A stretch of 64,000 nucleotides of DNA from Alphaproteobacteria bacterium (GCA_030425825.1 JAUHZY010000001.1:248001-312000); one strand, 5' to 3'; counted from the stretch's first letter, positions 1 to 9,368 are shown. Notes: generated from the sequence alone by a model not told the origin. Made by a program: numbers and translations.

Positions 1-330
1 AATGCACAAATGACGCAAGGCAATATCAATATCCCTTCGGATGTTGATAGGGTTGTGGATGCACTAGAAATTATTAGCGCAGGACTTGGTAAAATTATTC
101 TTTACTCGCGCGACGGTGTCAGTGAAGAAAATCGCCGAGAAGGGCAAAAAATCTTTGATTTTATCATTGAGAAATTCTCTACCTTTGAAGATGCAGAGCC
201 TTTTGCTGTGATGTATCAAAATGGCGAGCAGCTAGACTATTTTGTTGCAGAGTTTGCAAATCAAGGTGGTGATAAAACACAAGGCCAAAATATCAATGCA
301 TACGGTCAACAGCAAAAGACGGCTGCATAA
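1..330 (+). CDS. Unknown protein, probably 5'-truncated by the window edge
   Basis: The reading frame is open from the first base, with an internal ATG at position 10, so the true start may lie upstream. The visible part is a soluble, acidic protein of about 110 residues with no membrane segment or signal peptide, ending in a Gln/Asn-rich tail (QGQNINAYGQQQKTAA). I do not recognise a family. It is followed by about 130 bases without a gene before the next start, so it is probably its own unit or the last gene of one. Confidence 0.6.
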   Translation, partial: NAQMTQGNINIPSDVDRVVDALEIISAGLGKIILYSRDGVSEENRREGQKIFDFIIEKFSTFEDAEPFAVMYQNGEQLDYFVAEFANQGGDKTQGQNINAYGQQQKTAA

Positions 331-461
331 CAAACATGTTGGTATAGGATAAGATTAGGTATATTGTACCGTATTCTGTAAAATAACTTGACTTTTGTCT
401 CCTTACAGGATATTTTTGCGGAGCATTTAATAGGATGACTATAAAACGGAGGTACTAAATT

Positions 462-1445
462 ATGGCACAAAAAAATAAAAAAGGCGGTATTTGGGGCGTA
501 TTCACCTCAGCTTTTCTTTTGTCACTTGTCGCTGGCGGGCCTGCTACCTTGAACTCTTGTAATGAGGATGGCGAGTTTGCTCCAGAGCAGTTCACAGAGA
601 TATTTTCGTCTGTTCCTTTTTCAGCACCTTGCGACTCACAAACGATCAGAAACTACAAGCGCAATAATGTTCCAATGGTTTTTTCAGGAAATATTGCCGA
701 CAGTTTAACTAAAAACAATTTTGATTTTTCAGCTCTTAAAGTGTCAGTTAGTGAGGTGTTGACGATGCAAGATACAATCAAGGTTACAAGAAAGCTTGAT
801 GGTGTTTTTTGTGATGATATGGTTGATTCGACAGCTGCTAAGATAAATGCCGACACAACGCTGGCTAAAGCTTTGAACAAAGACAACTTTTCTAAGAATT
901 TTGGTGTTAATGATAGCTTGAATATGATGTTTTATAACAGCACTGATAGAATGCAACAAGAGGCAACGCCCAAGCAAATGGAAACTATCAAGATTGTTGT
1001 TATTCCATGGACAGGTAACCTTCTTACAGCGAAAGAAATAAAAGCTGGAAGTGATGGTATGCAGAAGCAGTTTGGTAAAGACTATGGCTTAGACCAATCT
1101 GGAAAAACATTTTATTACTCAATAACGAGCTTTACTCAGGTTTATCTGGGGCATGTGGCAAATGCTATGAATGGGAATAAAGAGTCTCAAAAAATAGTTA
1201 GGCAGATGACGCCAACAATTGTTGCTTTTGATAAGCATTTTACAAAGAATGCTCCTAAGTTTGCATTGAACGAAGTTTCTACAGGTCGTTTTCTTGATGA
1301 ACAAAAAACATTTTTAGCGAATGGTGATGATAAAGCACCTACAGCAGATAATAACAATAACTTTAAGGGCCAAAATGGTTATAACAAACATCTCTCTGCT
1401 GCGTATTCACGTGCTGCCGCAACAAAGATGAAGGCTTATGGCTAA
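462..1445 (+). CDS. Unknown protein with N-terminal membrane anchor or signal
   Basis: A 327-residue protein with a clear ribosome site (ACGGAGG) 8 bases upstream of ATG. Residues 1-8 are basic (MAQKNKKGG), followed by a hydrophobic stretch to about residue 27 (FTSAFLLSLVAGGPATL), then a Cys at about 33. This fits a signal peptide or single anchor, though the Cys context is not a good lipobox. The remainder is mixed alpha/beta by composition, with an Asn-rich region near residue 290. I recognise no family. Its stop codon overlaps that of the convergent dprE2-like gene by four bases. Confidence 0.65.
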   Translation: MAQKNKKGGIWGVFTSAFLLSLVAGGPATLNSCNEDGEFAPEQFTEIFSSVPFSAPCDSQTIRNYKRNNVPMVFSGNIADSLTKNNFDFSALKVSVSEVLTMQDTIKVTRKLDGVFCDDMVDSTAAKINADTTLAKALNKDNFSKNFGVNDSLNMMFYNSTDRMQQEATPKQMETIKIVVIPWTGNLLTAKEIKAGSDGMQKQFGKDYGLDQSGKTFYYSITSFTQVYLGHVANAMNGNKESQKIVRQMTPTIVAFDKHFTKNAPKFALNEVSTGRFLDEQKTFLANGDDKAPTADNNNNFKGQNGYNKHLSAAYSRAAATKMKAYG

Positions 1446-2191
1446 ATACTCATCTTTTTGAAGATGCGTTCGGGGATGGACTTAATGATGGTCATAATGC
1501 CCCACCAGAAGAAGGGAAAGTACATAACGTCTTTCCCTTTTTTTATGGCTTTGACAAACGCTGTTGCTGCTTCTTCAGGGCTTGCGACCAGGAACATGCC
1601 TGGATGCCCCCAGCTCATTGCTGTGTCCATAAAGCCAGGCTTGATCGTCATGACATGTGTGCCAAATTCATGTAGGCGGGCACGAAGACCGCTTAAGTAA
1701 GTGTTGAGCGCAGCTTTTGTTGATCCATAGATAAAGTTCTTTTTACGTCCGCGATCACCTGCCACGGATGACAGTGTTACGATAGAGCCGCCATCTTGCT
1801 GCTCAAAAATAGGGGTCAGTTTTGTATAAAGCGAAACAATACCAAGATAGTTTACGTTCACCGTTTGCTGGATAGCTTCGAAGTCGTGGTTCATTTGGTC
1901 TTGTGGTGGCATCACGGCAAAGCAGGCGAAAACATTCAAGCGACCCACCATAAACTCTTCAACAACTTGAATGAACAAGTCATGTTTTTCAAAATCTTGT
2001 GCATCAAAAAGAATAACGCGAACAGGAACGCCATAGCGAATCTCAATGTCATGCGCTGTGCGCTCTAAGTCATCTTTGTCACGACCTGCTAAAAGAATGC
2101 GTGCACCTTTTTTTGCTACTTCGCTTGCAAAAGAGCGTCCAATAGATGATGAGGCGCCAAGGATTAGCCATGTATCTTGCATCTTACTCAT
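1442..2191 (-). CDS. dprE2: Short-chain dehydrogenase, DprE2-like epimerase subunit
   Basis: A 249-residue classical SDR. The N-terminus has the nucleotide motif GASSSIG (about residues 12-18), SSVAGD carries the catalytic Ser, and YGSTKAA gives the YxxxK pair. A C-terminal hydrophobic segment (YFPFFWWGIMTII) suggests membrane association. It starts inside the stop of the DprE1-like oxidase with a 4-base overlap. In the known pathway DprE1 oxidises decaprenylphosphoryl-ribose to the 2-keto form and DprE2 reduces it to the arabinose epimer. The pairing, more than the SDR fold alone, supports the name; another sugar or lipid substrate is possible. Confidence 0.82.
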   Translation of the reverse strand: MSKMQDTWLILGASSSIGRSFASEVAKKGARILLAGRDKDDLERTAHDIEIRYGVPVRVILFDAQDFEKHDLFIQVVEEFMVGRLNVFACFAVMPPQDQMNHDFEAIQQTVNVNYLGIVSLYTKLTPIFEQQDGGSIVTLSSVAGDRGRKKNFIYGSTKAALNTYLSGLRARLHEFGTHVMTIKPGFMDTAMSWGHPGMFLVASPEEAATAFVKAIKKGKDVMYFPFFWWGIMTIIKSIPERIFKKMSI

Positions 2192-3519
2192 AATTCAATC
2201 CTCCGACTTAAAGAGGAAGAGAAAAGATTGATAATGTCATAGCTGTCTTTGGTGTTCATAAAGTCACGGTAGTTGGGATACATTTTCCTAAATGTTGCCG
2301 TGTCTAAAACATTGTCTTTTGCCAAGTAGATACGTCCGCCATGTGTGGCAACAATTTCATGAATGTTACGAATGACGTTTAGGGTGCGTGACGTGTTTGG
2401 AAAGTCAAGCGCCAGTGTTACGCCTTTCATTGGAAAGGAAAGGCGTCCTGCGCCTTCACTACCCATTGTTTTAATAACAGCAAGAGGGGACGATATTTTG
2501 GCTGTGTGGCAAGCGCCAAGGATACGTGTGATGCTAAGCTCTGCCGTTTTATCAGGCAGCACACATTGCATTTGGTAAAACCCTTTTTTACCATAAAGAC
2601 GGTTCCAGTTTTTCCAATTATCTAGCGGATAAAGGAACTTTTGCAACGGCACAAACTTATCTAGGCCTTTTTCAGGAATGCGGTGGTAATAGCGATTGTT
2701 AAAGATTTTTGTCGTTAGCCTGTTTATGGCAAATCCAGGAATAATTTTAGGAATTTTCTTAGGTTCAAGACGTTTGTATTCGATATTTGTGTCTGCAAAA
2801 TTGGCTTCTTCAAGGATGCCGCGACCTAGGTTTTTGCCTTTGGCAGTCATATCAATCCAACCAACCGAGAATTCATATTGTCCCCGTGCCTTGATAAGGC
2901 GGTCAATATAGTCTTTGATATTGTTCATGCGTTTATAGCGGACAAGCACAGCGTTTGTTGGCGCTTCTTTCATTTGAAAGTTAACAGCAGTAATGACGCC
3001 CGTAAGGCCCAGTCCAGCGATTGTTGCACGGAAAAGATCATTGTGCTTGCGCGCGCTGACGCGCATGATCTCTCCTTTTGAGTTCACCAGCTCAATCCAT
3101 TTGATATGATCACCAAAGCTGCCATCACGATCATGGTTTTTACCGTGGACATCATTTGTTACCGCACCGCCAATTGTTGCATATCCTGTGCCTGGTGTAA
3201 CAGGAGGCATCCAGTTTTTATCTAGGAATAGTTCGAATAACTCATTAAAGGTCACGCCAGGTTCGCACGTAATTTCACCGCTGCGTGGGTCAAAGTCGAG
3301 AATGCGGTTCATACGCTCCATCAAAAGGACATTGGCATCCTCGTTTAAGCACGCATCACCGTAAGATTTACAGGCACCAATTGCCAACAGATGGGTTTCA
3401 AGTTTTGCTGATTGTTCAACATAATTGATGACGTCACGCACACGTTCTGGTCGTCCTGCCTGAACCTCTGTCTCGGTTGTTGCACCCCAAGACGTGTATG
3501 CGATGTTCTTCCATTTCAT
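2188..3519 (-). CDS. dprE1: FAD-linked oxidase, DprE1-like decaprenylphosphoryl-ribose 2'-oxidase
   Basis: A 443-residue VAO-type flavoprotein. The PP-loop FAD region is at about residues 45-160 (AIGACKSYGDACLN, then GTGYATIGGAVTNDVHGKNH with the conserved His). The C-terminal half has the DprE1-type signatures LYGKKGFYQMQCVLPD and LSFPMKGVTLALDFP. It is translationally coupled to the SDR downstream. In the segment before DFP, where M. tuberculosis DprE1 has Cys387, this protein has Ala. By family knowledge it should make the 2-keto intermediate of decaprenylphosphoryl-arabinose. The start at MKWKNIAY gives the expected length. Confidence 0.85.
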   Translation of the reverse strand: MKWKNIAYTSWGATTETEVQAGRPERVRDVINYVEQSAKLETHLLAIGACKSYGDACLNEDANVLLMERMNRILDFDPRSGEITCEPGVTFNELFELFLDKNWMPPVTPGTGYATIGGAVTNDVHGKNHDRDGSFGDHIKWIELVNSKGEIMRVSARKHNDLFRATIAGLGLTGVITAVNFQMKEAPTNAVLVRYKRMNNIKDYIDRLIKARGQYEFSVGWIDMTAKGKNLGRGILEEANFADTNIEYKRLEPKKIPKIIPGFAINRLTTKIFNNRYYHRIPEKGLDKFVPLQKFLYPLDNWKNWNRLYGKKGFYQMQCVLPDKTAELSITRILGACHTAKISSPLAVIKTMGSEGAGRLSFPMKGVTLALDFPNTSRTLNVIRNIHEIVATHGGRIYLAKDNVLDTATFRKMYPNYRDFMNTKDSYDIINLFSSSLSRRIEL

Positions 3520-3588
3520 CTGTGTTCTGCCTTTTTTCTATGCTATATTAGACATGCTTGTTTGTTAAAATCAATGAGGAATAAGGTG

Positions 3589-3798
3589 ATGGACCAAAAC
3601 CATCTTATTGCAGGCCTAGAAAGGCAACTGAATGACCTGGCTGTTGATGTCAGGTATGTTATTGATCCTACGGGAGACCATTTTGTTGTGAAAGTTGATC
3701 ACCAACTGTTTGACGATGTCCAAGCACAGTTTCCTGCCTATAAAGGGTATGAGATTAAATACAAACCCGTTATAGATAAATCAATGAACCAAAGGTGA
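3589..3798 (+). CDS. Small unknown protein, convergent with ubiA
   Basis: A 69-residue ORF starting at an ATG with GAGG 9 bases upstream, divergent from dprE1. The sequence (MDQNHLIAGLERQLNDLAVD, then RYVIDPTGDHFVVKVDHQLF) looks like a real small alpha/beta protein, not a shadow. Its last 29 bases overlap the 3' end of the ubiA-like gene on the other strand. No family is recognised. A longer in-frame extension upstream runs through dprE1 and is unlikely to be translated. Confidence 0.5.
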   Translation: MDQNHLIAGLERQLNDLAVDVRYVIDPTGDHFVVKVDHQLFDDVQAQFPAYKGYEIKYKPVIDKSMNQR

Positions 3799-4642
3799 CG
3801 ATCCAACCGATAACCGTCAATACAATCGGTTTGTCAGATAATAAAATACGTGTAGGTGACCCTGAGTTTTCTTCGACATAGATCAGTTGAAGATAGCGCA
3901 AAATACCAAAAACAACAAAAGGAACAGTCAAGTATAGGTGTTCGGAATACTGGCGTAAAGGCGCGCTGTCATCAATCGTGAACATGAGGTATGCCATCAG
4001 CAGCGTTGTCAGAATAACAGGGATAACAACATCCAAAAATGCTTTATTGTAGCCACTTAGGCTTTTACGGTGTTTTGCATCTAGTTGCTGAACCAAGTCA
4101 TCACGGCGCTTTGCAAAAGCTAAAAACAAAGAGAGCAGACCTGTACAAATAAGGATCCATTTACTTGCTTGAATATCAATGACAGCAGCGCCGCCAAGAA
4201 TGCGCAAAATAAACCCTGCAGCAATACACATAACATCAATAATAGGGAGAGATTTAAGCTTGAGTGAGTAAAGTAAGTTTAAAACAAAATAAAGAACTAC
4301 CAGGCTAAGGAATTTTACTCCTAATGTAGAGGCGCCATAGATGCCAAGGGTAAGGAAAATCCCATGAAGAAAAAGAGCCGTTTGTGGCGTGATTGCTCCG
4401 CTGGGAAGGGGTCTTTTCTTCTTGCGTGGGTGGTTTTTGTCATTCTCACGATCAACATAATCATTGAAAATATAAATGCTGCTAGACATAAAAGAAAAGG
4501 TGAGTGCTGCCAGCGCAACTGTTGTCAGACTGGTCATACTTAGCAGAGTTGGTGTAAAAAATAATGGCGCAAAAACAAATGCGTTCTTTACCCAGTGATG
4601 TGGTCGTATCAGACGGATATAAGGAAGGATTTCGAGAGTCAT
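3770..4642 (-). CDS. UbiA-family prenyltransferase, decaprenyl-phosphate phosphoribosyltransferase-like
   Basis: A 290-residue polytopic membrane protein with about eight or nine hydrophobic segments. The aspartate motif NDYVDRENDKNHP (residues 60-73) is the NDxxDxxxD prenyl-diphosphate/Mg site, and KRRDD near residue 178 fits the second site. The opening LIRPHHWVKNAFVFAPLFF is typical of the branch that transfers phosphoribose from PRPP to decaprenyl phosphate (Rv3806c type), as opposed to quinone prenylation. Proximity to dprE1/dprE2 strengthens this. Its start overlaps the stop of the cytochrome b561 gene by four bases. Confidence 0.83.
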   Translation of the reverse strand: MTLEILPYIRLIRPHHWVKNAFVFAPLFFTPTLLSMTSLTTVALAALTFSFMSSSIYIFNDYVDRENDKNHPRKKKRPLPSGAITPQTALFLHGIFLTLGIYGASTLGVKFLSLVVLYFVLNLLYSLKLKSLPIIDVMCIAAGFILRILGGAAVIDIQASKWILICTGLLSLFLAFAKRRDDLVQQLDAKHRKSLSGYNKAFLDVVIPVILTTLLMAYLMFTIDDSAPLRQYSEHLYLTVPFVVFGILRYLQLIYVEENSGSPTRILLSDKPIVLTVIGWIVTFGSLIYL

Positions 4643-5196
4643 TTTTTATTCTTTATAAGTTTTCCTGGCAACATACGCTTTAATGTCTCATCTTTTAAAA
4701 CAAAGTGATGATACAAAGCACCCGCAATATGAAGCGCAAGGAGGCCTCCTAAAACAAAAATAGGAACAAAACCATGAATTGTATGGGCAATGCTGCCAAT
4801 TTCTTTGTTCTTACCTATCAGGTTAGGAAAGTTGAAGAGGCCATAAAAGCTGACAGGATATCCGCCGGCCATAGACATGACGTACCCACTTAAAGGGATG
4901 CCTATGATCATCACATAAAGTAAAATGTGCACAATGCGTGCGGCATGTTTTTGGGCGTTGTGATGGCCAAGTGTTTTAGGTGTTGTATTTTTTAATTTCC
5001 AGCGTAAGCGCAAGATGCCTAGAAAAAGAATAAGCATTCCTGTTGATTTGTGGATGCCGTAATAAGCAAACTTTCCTGGTGCGGGCTGTTCGTGCATCCA
5101 AAGGCCAAAAACAACCATGCCAATCATACCAAGGCCAATGACCCAGTGAAAGGTTTTTGCAGGCCAACCATATGCATTTTCTGTATTTTTCATCAT
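4639..5196 (-). CDS. Cytochrome b561 family membrane protein
   Basis: I place the start at the ATG that shares one base with the stop of mlaF (TGATG), giving 185 residues. There are four membrane segments with His residues placed as in bacterial CybB-like b561: KTFHWVIG in helix 1, YGIHKSTGM in helix 2, HAARIVHILLY in helix 3, and LALHIAGALYHHF in helix 4. These would hold two b-type hemes. The family shuttles electrons from quinol, for example to superoxide. Its position inside the mlaEF-ubiA operon has no obvious functional reason. Confidence 0.88.
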   Translation of the reverse strand: MMKNTENAYGWPAKTFHWVIGLGMIGMVVFGLWMHEQPAPGKFAYYGIHKSTGMLILFLGILRLRWKLKNTTPKTLGHHNAQKHAARIVHILLYVMIIGIPLSGYVMSMAGGYPVSFYGLFNFPNLIGKNKEIGSIAHTIHGFVPIFVLGGLLALHIAGALYHHFVLKDETLKRMLPGKLIKNKK

Positions 5197-5954
5197 CACT
5201 TCACCACCCATTTAATAGGACCTTTTGCGCGCCCATGAACAAACTGATCAACATATTCATTGCCAGATTTGTCGAGTTTTTTAACATTGTCTGTCCAAAT
5301 AAGTTTGCCTTCATAGAGCATTCCTGCACGATCACCAATTTTTTTTGCACTGGCCATGTCATGTGTAATGCTGATTGCTGTGGCGCCAATTTCTTTAACA
5401 CATTTTTTTATTAAGTCATTGATGACATCAGCCATAATTGGGTCTAGGCCGGTTGTTGGTTCATCAAAGAAAATAATTTCTGGGTTTGTTGCAATTGCAC
5501 GTGCAAGAGAAATACGTTTCTGCATGCCGCCTGACATTTCAGAAGGCATATGGTCTGCAATATCTTCGCCAAGGCCAACAGATTCTAGCTTCTCAATTGC
5601 AAGAATGCGTGCCTCGTCTTTATACATTTTATTGCCGTGAAGAAGACCAAATGCAACATTTTCCCAAATAGGAAGCGAGTCAAATAAAGCGCCTCCTTGA
5701 AACAGCATGCCAAACTTCTCGTAGGGACGTTCTTTTGTGTCAGAGACTTCTACGCCGTCTATTTTAATGCTGCCGTTGTCAGGCTGTATAAGGCCTAGAA
5801 TACATTTAAGCAAAACGGATTTCCCCGTACCACTGCCGCCGATAATGACAAAAGACTCACCTTTTTTAACGTCTAGATCCAAACCTGTCAGAACATGTTT
5901 TTTCCCAAAAGATTTTTTGAGGTTTTTAAGTTTAATTTTTGATGTTTTAGACAT
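5196..5954 (-). CDS. mlaF: ABC transporter ATPase, MlaF-like
   Basis: A 252-residue ATPase. Walker A is GGSGTGKSVL (about residues 38-47), the signature is MSGGMQKRISLARA, Walker B is IIFFDEPTTGLDP, and the switch His is in ISITHDMAS. The GMQKR signature and the FDEPTTGLDPI context are typical of MlaF/Ttg2A, which powers retrograde phospholipid transport between outer and inner membranes with MlaE and MlaD. The upstream gene is mlaE, 13 bases away. No mlaD is visible here, so the substrate-binding subunit must be elsewhere. Confidence 0.92.
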   Translation of the reverse strand: MSKTSKIKLKNLKKSFGKKHVLTGLDLDVKKGESFVIIGGSGTGKSVLLKCILGLIQPDNGSIKIDGVEVSDTKERPYEKFGMLFQGGALFDSLPIWENVAFGLLHGNKMYKDEARILAIEKLESVGLGEDIADHMPSEMSGGMQKRISLARAIATNPEIIFFDEPTTGLDPIMADVINDLIKKCVKEIGATAISITHDMASAKKIGDRAGMLYEGKLIWTDNVKKLDKSGNEYVDQFVHGRAKGPIKWVVK

Positions 5955-5967
5955 TTATGGTCCTTGT

Positions 5968-6756
5968 TTATTTTGTAAAAAACATCTCTGTGACGAGATA
6001 GTTAGAAATCAAAATCAGAATCGAGGCGGAAACAACAGAGTTAATAACGGCACGACCAACACCTTGTGCGCCACCTTTTGAATTAAAGCCATGATAACAA
6101 CCCATCAATGAAATCAAGAAGCCAAAAACAGCCGCTTTGACAAGTCCAGAAATAACATCAATAGGTTCCAAGAACTGAATTGTCGACTTGATATAATTTG
6201 TCGAATTAAAGTCAAGCGCATAAATGCTGACAAAATAGCCGCCCATGACGCCAATGATATCAGCAATCAAAACAAGAAATGGCATCATGATAATGCCTGC
6301 AACAAGACGTGGTGTAATAAGATAGCGTACAGGATTTACAGACAGTGTTGTTAGCGCATCAATTTGTTCTGTCACGCGCATTGTGCCGATTTCAGCAGCC
6401 ATTGATGATCCCACACGTCCTGCAACCATAAGGCCAGCGAGAACAGGGCCAAGTTCACGTGTCATTGATAAGACCACAACGGTTGCAACCGCACCTTCCG
6501 CAGAAAACCGTGAAAACCCTGTATAGCTTTGAAGCGCCAAAACCATACCAGAGAACAAAGCCGTCATCCCCACAACAGGGAGTGAAAAATACCCAATCTC
6601 AATCATTTGCTTGCGCAACATTTTGAAATAAATAGGGCGACTGAATGCGCCTTTAAGGCCTTGCCATGCAAAATAAGACGGACGACCAATAAACTCAAAA
6701 GTCCCTAAAACAGGACGCCCAAGTGCAGCAAGAAAAATAAAAAAAGGATTAGTCAT
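5968..6756 (-). CDS. mlaE: ABC transporter permease, MlaE-like
   Basis: A 262-residue permease of the MlaE/YrbE family. It has an amphipathic N-terminus and about five membrane segments, with the family core RELGPVLAGLMVAGRVGSSMAAEIGTM at about residues 102-128 (shown here only as a motif: RELGP...GR.GS..AAE.G.M). The segment GCYHGFNSKGGAQGVGRA near the C-terminus is also typical. It heads the minus-strand operon mlaE-mlaF-b561-ubiA and probably transports phospholipids at the inner membrane. Confidence 0.92.
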   Translation of the reverse strand: MTNPFFIFLAALGRPVLGTFEFIGRPSYFAWQGLKGAFSRPIYFKMLRKQMIEIGYFSLPVVGMTALFSGMVLALQSYTGFSRFSAEGAVATVVVLSMTRELGPVLAGLMVAGRVGSSMAAEIGTMRVTEQIDALTTLSVNPVRYLITPRLVAGIIMMPFLVLIADIIGVMGGYFVSIYALDFNSTNYIKSTIQFLEPIDVISGLVKAAVFGFLISLMGCYHGFNSKGGAQGVGRAVINSVVSASILILISNYLVTEMFFTK

Positions 6757-6880
6757 AATTATGTATTCTTCCCAAGTTCTGTTGCTGATTCTAGCAGGTT
6801 TCAGCCTAAAGTCATTAGAAGAATTGAGGATTTTTTTTTGTAACCTATGGTTATGTTTGTCATTTTTTTTATAAAATAAG

Positions 6881-6909
6881 TTGACAAAATGTATTCTTTG
6901 TGGAAAATT
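6881..6909 (+). promoter_or_regulatory. Candidate sigma-70 promoter for the 428-residue unknown gene
   Basis: A perfect TTGACA lies at 6881-6886, followed after 17 bases by AAAATT. It sits about 45 bases before the ATG at 6956, which has GGAGAGAG as its ribosome site. The -10 match is weak. Confidence 0.4.
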
Positions 6910-6955
6910 TAGGGAAATTATTATTTAAATATAACAAGATAGTCAGGAGAGAGAA

Positions 6956-8242
6956 ATGACAACTGCAACAAAAGAAGCATTGCGCAGAGAAGACAAAGTT
7001 GTTGATGGTAAAAAAGAACAGCATTTTTTTAATGCAAAAGGTGATCGTGTTGAAGAAAAAAAATATGATGGGCTAGGGAACCTTTCTATTTATACAAAAT
7101 ATGACCCACAAACTTTTCTAAAAATATACGAAGAGAAGTATCATTTAGGTACAAACCAGCTGGCATCAAAGACAGAATATGGTGATGACCTGGTTGTTGT
7201 TTACGAAGAGCATCATAAACAAGGTGCTAGGGATTCATACATCCAGCAATGGTACAACCCTGAAACGCGCCGTCCTCTTTTGGTGAAGTCTTATGAAAAG
7301 GGTAAAATTTCTCTTGAGGTTAAATATGCGGAACAGCCTTATCCAGAAGGTGGTAACCATGAAATTTCAAGAAAGAAGTTTGATTCACGTGGTGAGCTTC
7401 TAAACCATGAATGGGAAGATGAAAACGGTGTTCATCATGAGCATGACCACTCTAAGCCTGGCATAAGAGTGGAAAAAACTTTTGGTGAGTTTGGGCATAA
7501 AGCGCTTGTGGTTGAGCGCAGTAAACATGATTACAAAAAGGAGCTTTCACGCACAACTTACGGTCAATTCGGTCGTATTGATCACGTTGTTGAGCGCAAA
7601 GAAGCTTACAGCAATGCGGTTACGCGTGAAGAAATTTATGATCATTCCAGCGGACAAGTGACAGAGGTGTTATATCGTCAAGGTGGCGTTAAAATGACCG
7701 AAAGAACTTCTGACATCAATGGCAAAAATCTTGTTGCAGAAAGACAGTTTGATACGCAGGCACGTTTGGTTTCAGAGCGTGAACTATCATTCCAAGAAAA
7801 AGATGCCAGCTTTAAAGAATACAACCCTGCGACTGGGCAGCTTGTTAAGAGTATCCAGTATGATACAGATGCAGAAGGTGTTTTGATCACCAAAAGCTTA
7901 ACAAATATTCCAGGCACGACTTTGTATCTTTCAGTTGAGAACGCTGATGGCAAAATGAATAAGCAGGTACAGCGACTTGTCCACTTTGGCCGTAAAGATG
8001 GTGCTGTTCCTCAATTTAAAAAGGCAAGTGTTGTAAGGCAGGTTCAGTATGGGTCTGCTTTGAATAATATTGCAAAGTCTTTTGATAACCAGAACTTTCC
8101 TGGCCAATCACTTGACCGTGTGAATGTTAGCGGCGCGTCAAATGTCACAGTTGTTGGTGCTGATGAGCTGGGCAAGAAGGGTGTGAATGCTGGAAAAGAG
8201 GTTGCTCCTGGCATTGGGCACACTATTCAGAAAACAGCTTAA
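6956..8242 (+). CDS. Unknown protein with YD-like imperfect repeats
   Basis: A 428-residue hydrophilic protein without signal peptide or membrane segment. It is rich in short beta-type units of the form xxYDxxGxLxxxxxY (KKYDGLGNLSIYTKYDP, RKKFDSRGELLNHEWED, TTYGQFGRIDHVVERKE), resembling YD/MORN_2-like repeats of Rhs and wall-associated proteins, though too degenerate to assign. Residues about 180-245 contain two adjacent copies of a unit of about 30 residues (FGEFGHKALVVERS / YGQFGRIDHVVERK). It has its own promoter and strong ribosome site. Stop codons are shared with convergent alr. A second large protein at 15385 has a similar style. Confidence 0.6.
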   Translation: MTTATKEALRREDKVVDGKKEQHFFNAKGDRVEEKKYDGLGNLSIYTKYDPQTFLKIYEEKYHLGTNQLASKTEYGDDLVVVYEEHHKQGARDSYIQQWYNPETRRPLLVKSYEKGKISLEVKYAEQPYPEGGNHEISRKKFDSRGELLNHEWEDENGVHHEHDHSKPGIRVEKTFGEFGHKALVVERSKHDYKKELSRTTYGQFGRIDHVVERKEAYSNAVTREEIYDHSSGQVTEVLYRQGGVKMTERTSDINGKNLVAERQFDTQARLVSERELSFQEKDASFKEYNPATGQLVKSIQYDTDAEGVLITKSLTNIPGTTLYLSVENADGKMNKQVQRLVHFGRKDGAVPQFKKASVVRQVQYGSALNNIAKSFDNQNFPGQSLDRVNVSGASNVTVVGADELGKKGVNAGKEVAPGIGHTIQKTA

Positions 8243-9351
8243 CTATAAATGCGTTGTGCTCGCTGACTTATTGCGGTGAGCACTTCGTATGCGATTGTTT
8301 CTGCATTATTTGCAAAGTCATTTAAAGAATTATTTCTTCCGAAAACTTCGACGGCGCGACCCGGGTGAAGTAGGTTTTCTGGCACGTCTGTTACATCAAT
8401 TGTGGTTAAGTCCATTGATATTTTACCGATAACGGGACAGCGATGTTCGTTGATATACATAGCAGCCTTGTTGCTGGCGGACCTGAAATACCCATCTGCG
8501 TACCCACATGAAACGACGGCGACTTTCCTGGGGTTTTTTGTGGTGTAGCTTGCGGTGTAACCAACGCTTTCTTCGGGTTTTACATCACGAACCTGAAGGA
8601 TCTGTGCATAGAGCTCGACGACATCCTTTAGGTTTCTTTTGCTGTTTGGATGTGGGTTTACACCGTAGAGCGCGACACCAGCGCGCCCCATATCAAAGTG
8701 AAAATCAGGTGAGATGAGCATGCCGTCACTGGCGGTAAGGCTGGCTTTGGCCTTTGGAAGTTTTGCAAGGTGTTGCATGAAGCGTTCTTTTTGCTCTGTA
8801 TTCATAGGGTGGTTTTCTTGATCCGAACATGCAAGATGTGTCATCCAGTATTGCAGGTCAATATCTTCTAGGATTTTAGGGTTTTGAGATAAAAATCGAA
8901 TGTTTTTTTCATCTAGGCCTAGGCGGTTAAGACCCGTATCTAGATGGATATTACAAGGTAGTTTTTTGTCTAATTCTGTGCATAAATTCGCCCAAGTTTT
9001 CACCTGGTCATATGTGTTTAAGACAGGTGTTAATCGCCATTCATAAAAAATCTTTTCACTATATGGTGGCATGCCGTTGAGAACATAGATTTTATATTGA
9101 TGATCCGGAAGATGCGCTCGTAACTTCATTCCTTCATCAAGCGTTGCAACAAAAAAATGACAGCAGCCAATGCTTGCAAGGGATTGTGAAACTTGCTGTG
9201 CGCCAAGTCCGTACGCATTCGCTTTGACAACAGCTGCCAACTCTTCACCCATAAACTGCTTTTTCAAAAGCGTATAATTATGCTGAATCGCAGCAAGGTT
9301 GATCCGCAATTGTGTGGTTGTTGTCAGAGAGGGGAAAATGTTTTTACGCAT
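8239..9351 (-). CDS. alr: Alanine racemase
   Basis: A 370-residue PLP enzyme making D-alanine for peptidoglycan. The PLP lysine is in AAVVKANAYGLG (about residue 43), and the second catalytic base is the Tyr of VGYTASY near residue 262. DMGRAGVALYGVNP and GKISMDLTTIDVT are family signatures. It lies directly downstream of dnaB (17-base gap) on the same strand, the common alphaproteobacterial order. Full length. Confidence 0.96.
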   Translation of the reverse strand: MRKNIFPSLTTTTQLRINLAAIQHNYTLLKKQFMGEELAAVVKANAYGLGAQQVSQSLASIGCCHFFVATLDEGMKLRAHLPDHQYKIYVLNGMPPYSEKIFYEWRLTPVLNTYDQVKTWANLCTELDKKLPCNIHLDTGLNRLGLDEKNIRFLSQNPKILEDIDLQYWMTHLACSDQENHPMNTEQKERFMQHLAKLPKAKASLTASDGMLISPDFHFDMGRAGVALYGVNPHPNSKRNLKDVVELYAQILQVRDVKPEESVGYTASYTTKNPRKVAVVSCGYADGYFRSASNKAAMYINEHRCPVIGKISMDLTTIDVTDVPENLLHPGRAVEVFGRNNSLNDFANNAETIAYEVLTAISQRAQRIYS

Positions 9352-9368
9352 AAGGTATAGAATAGTCT

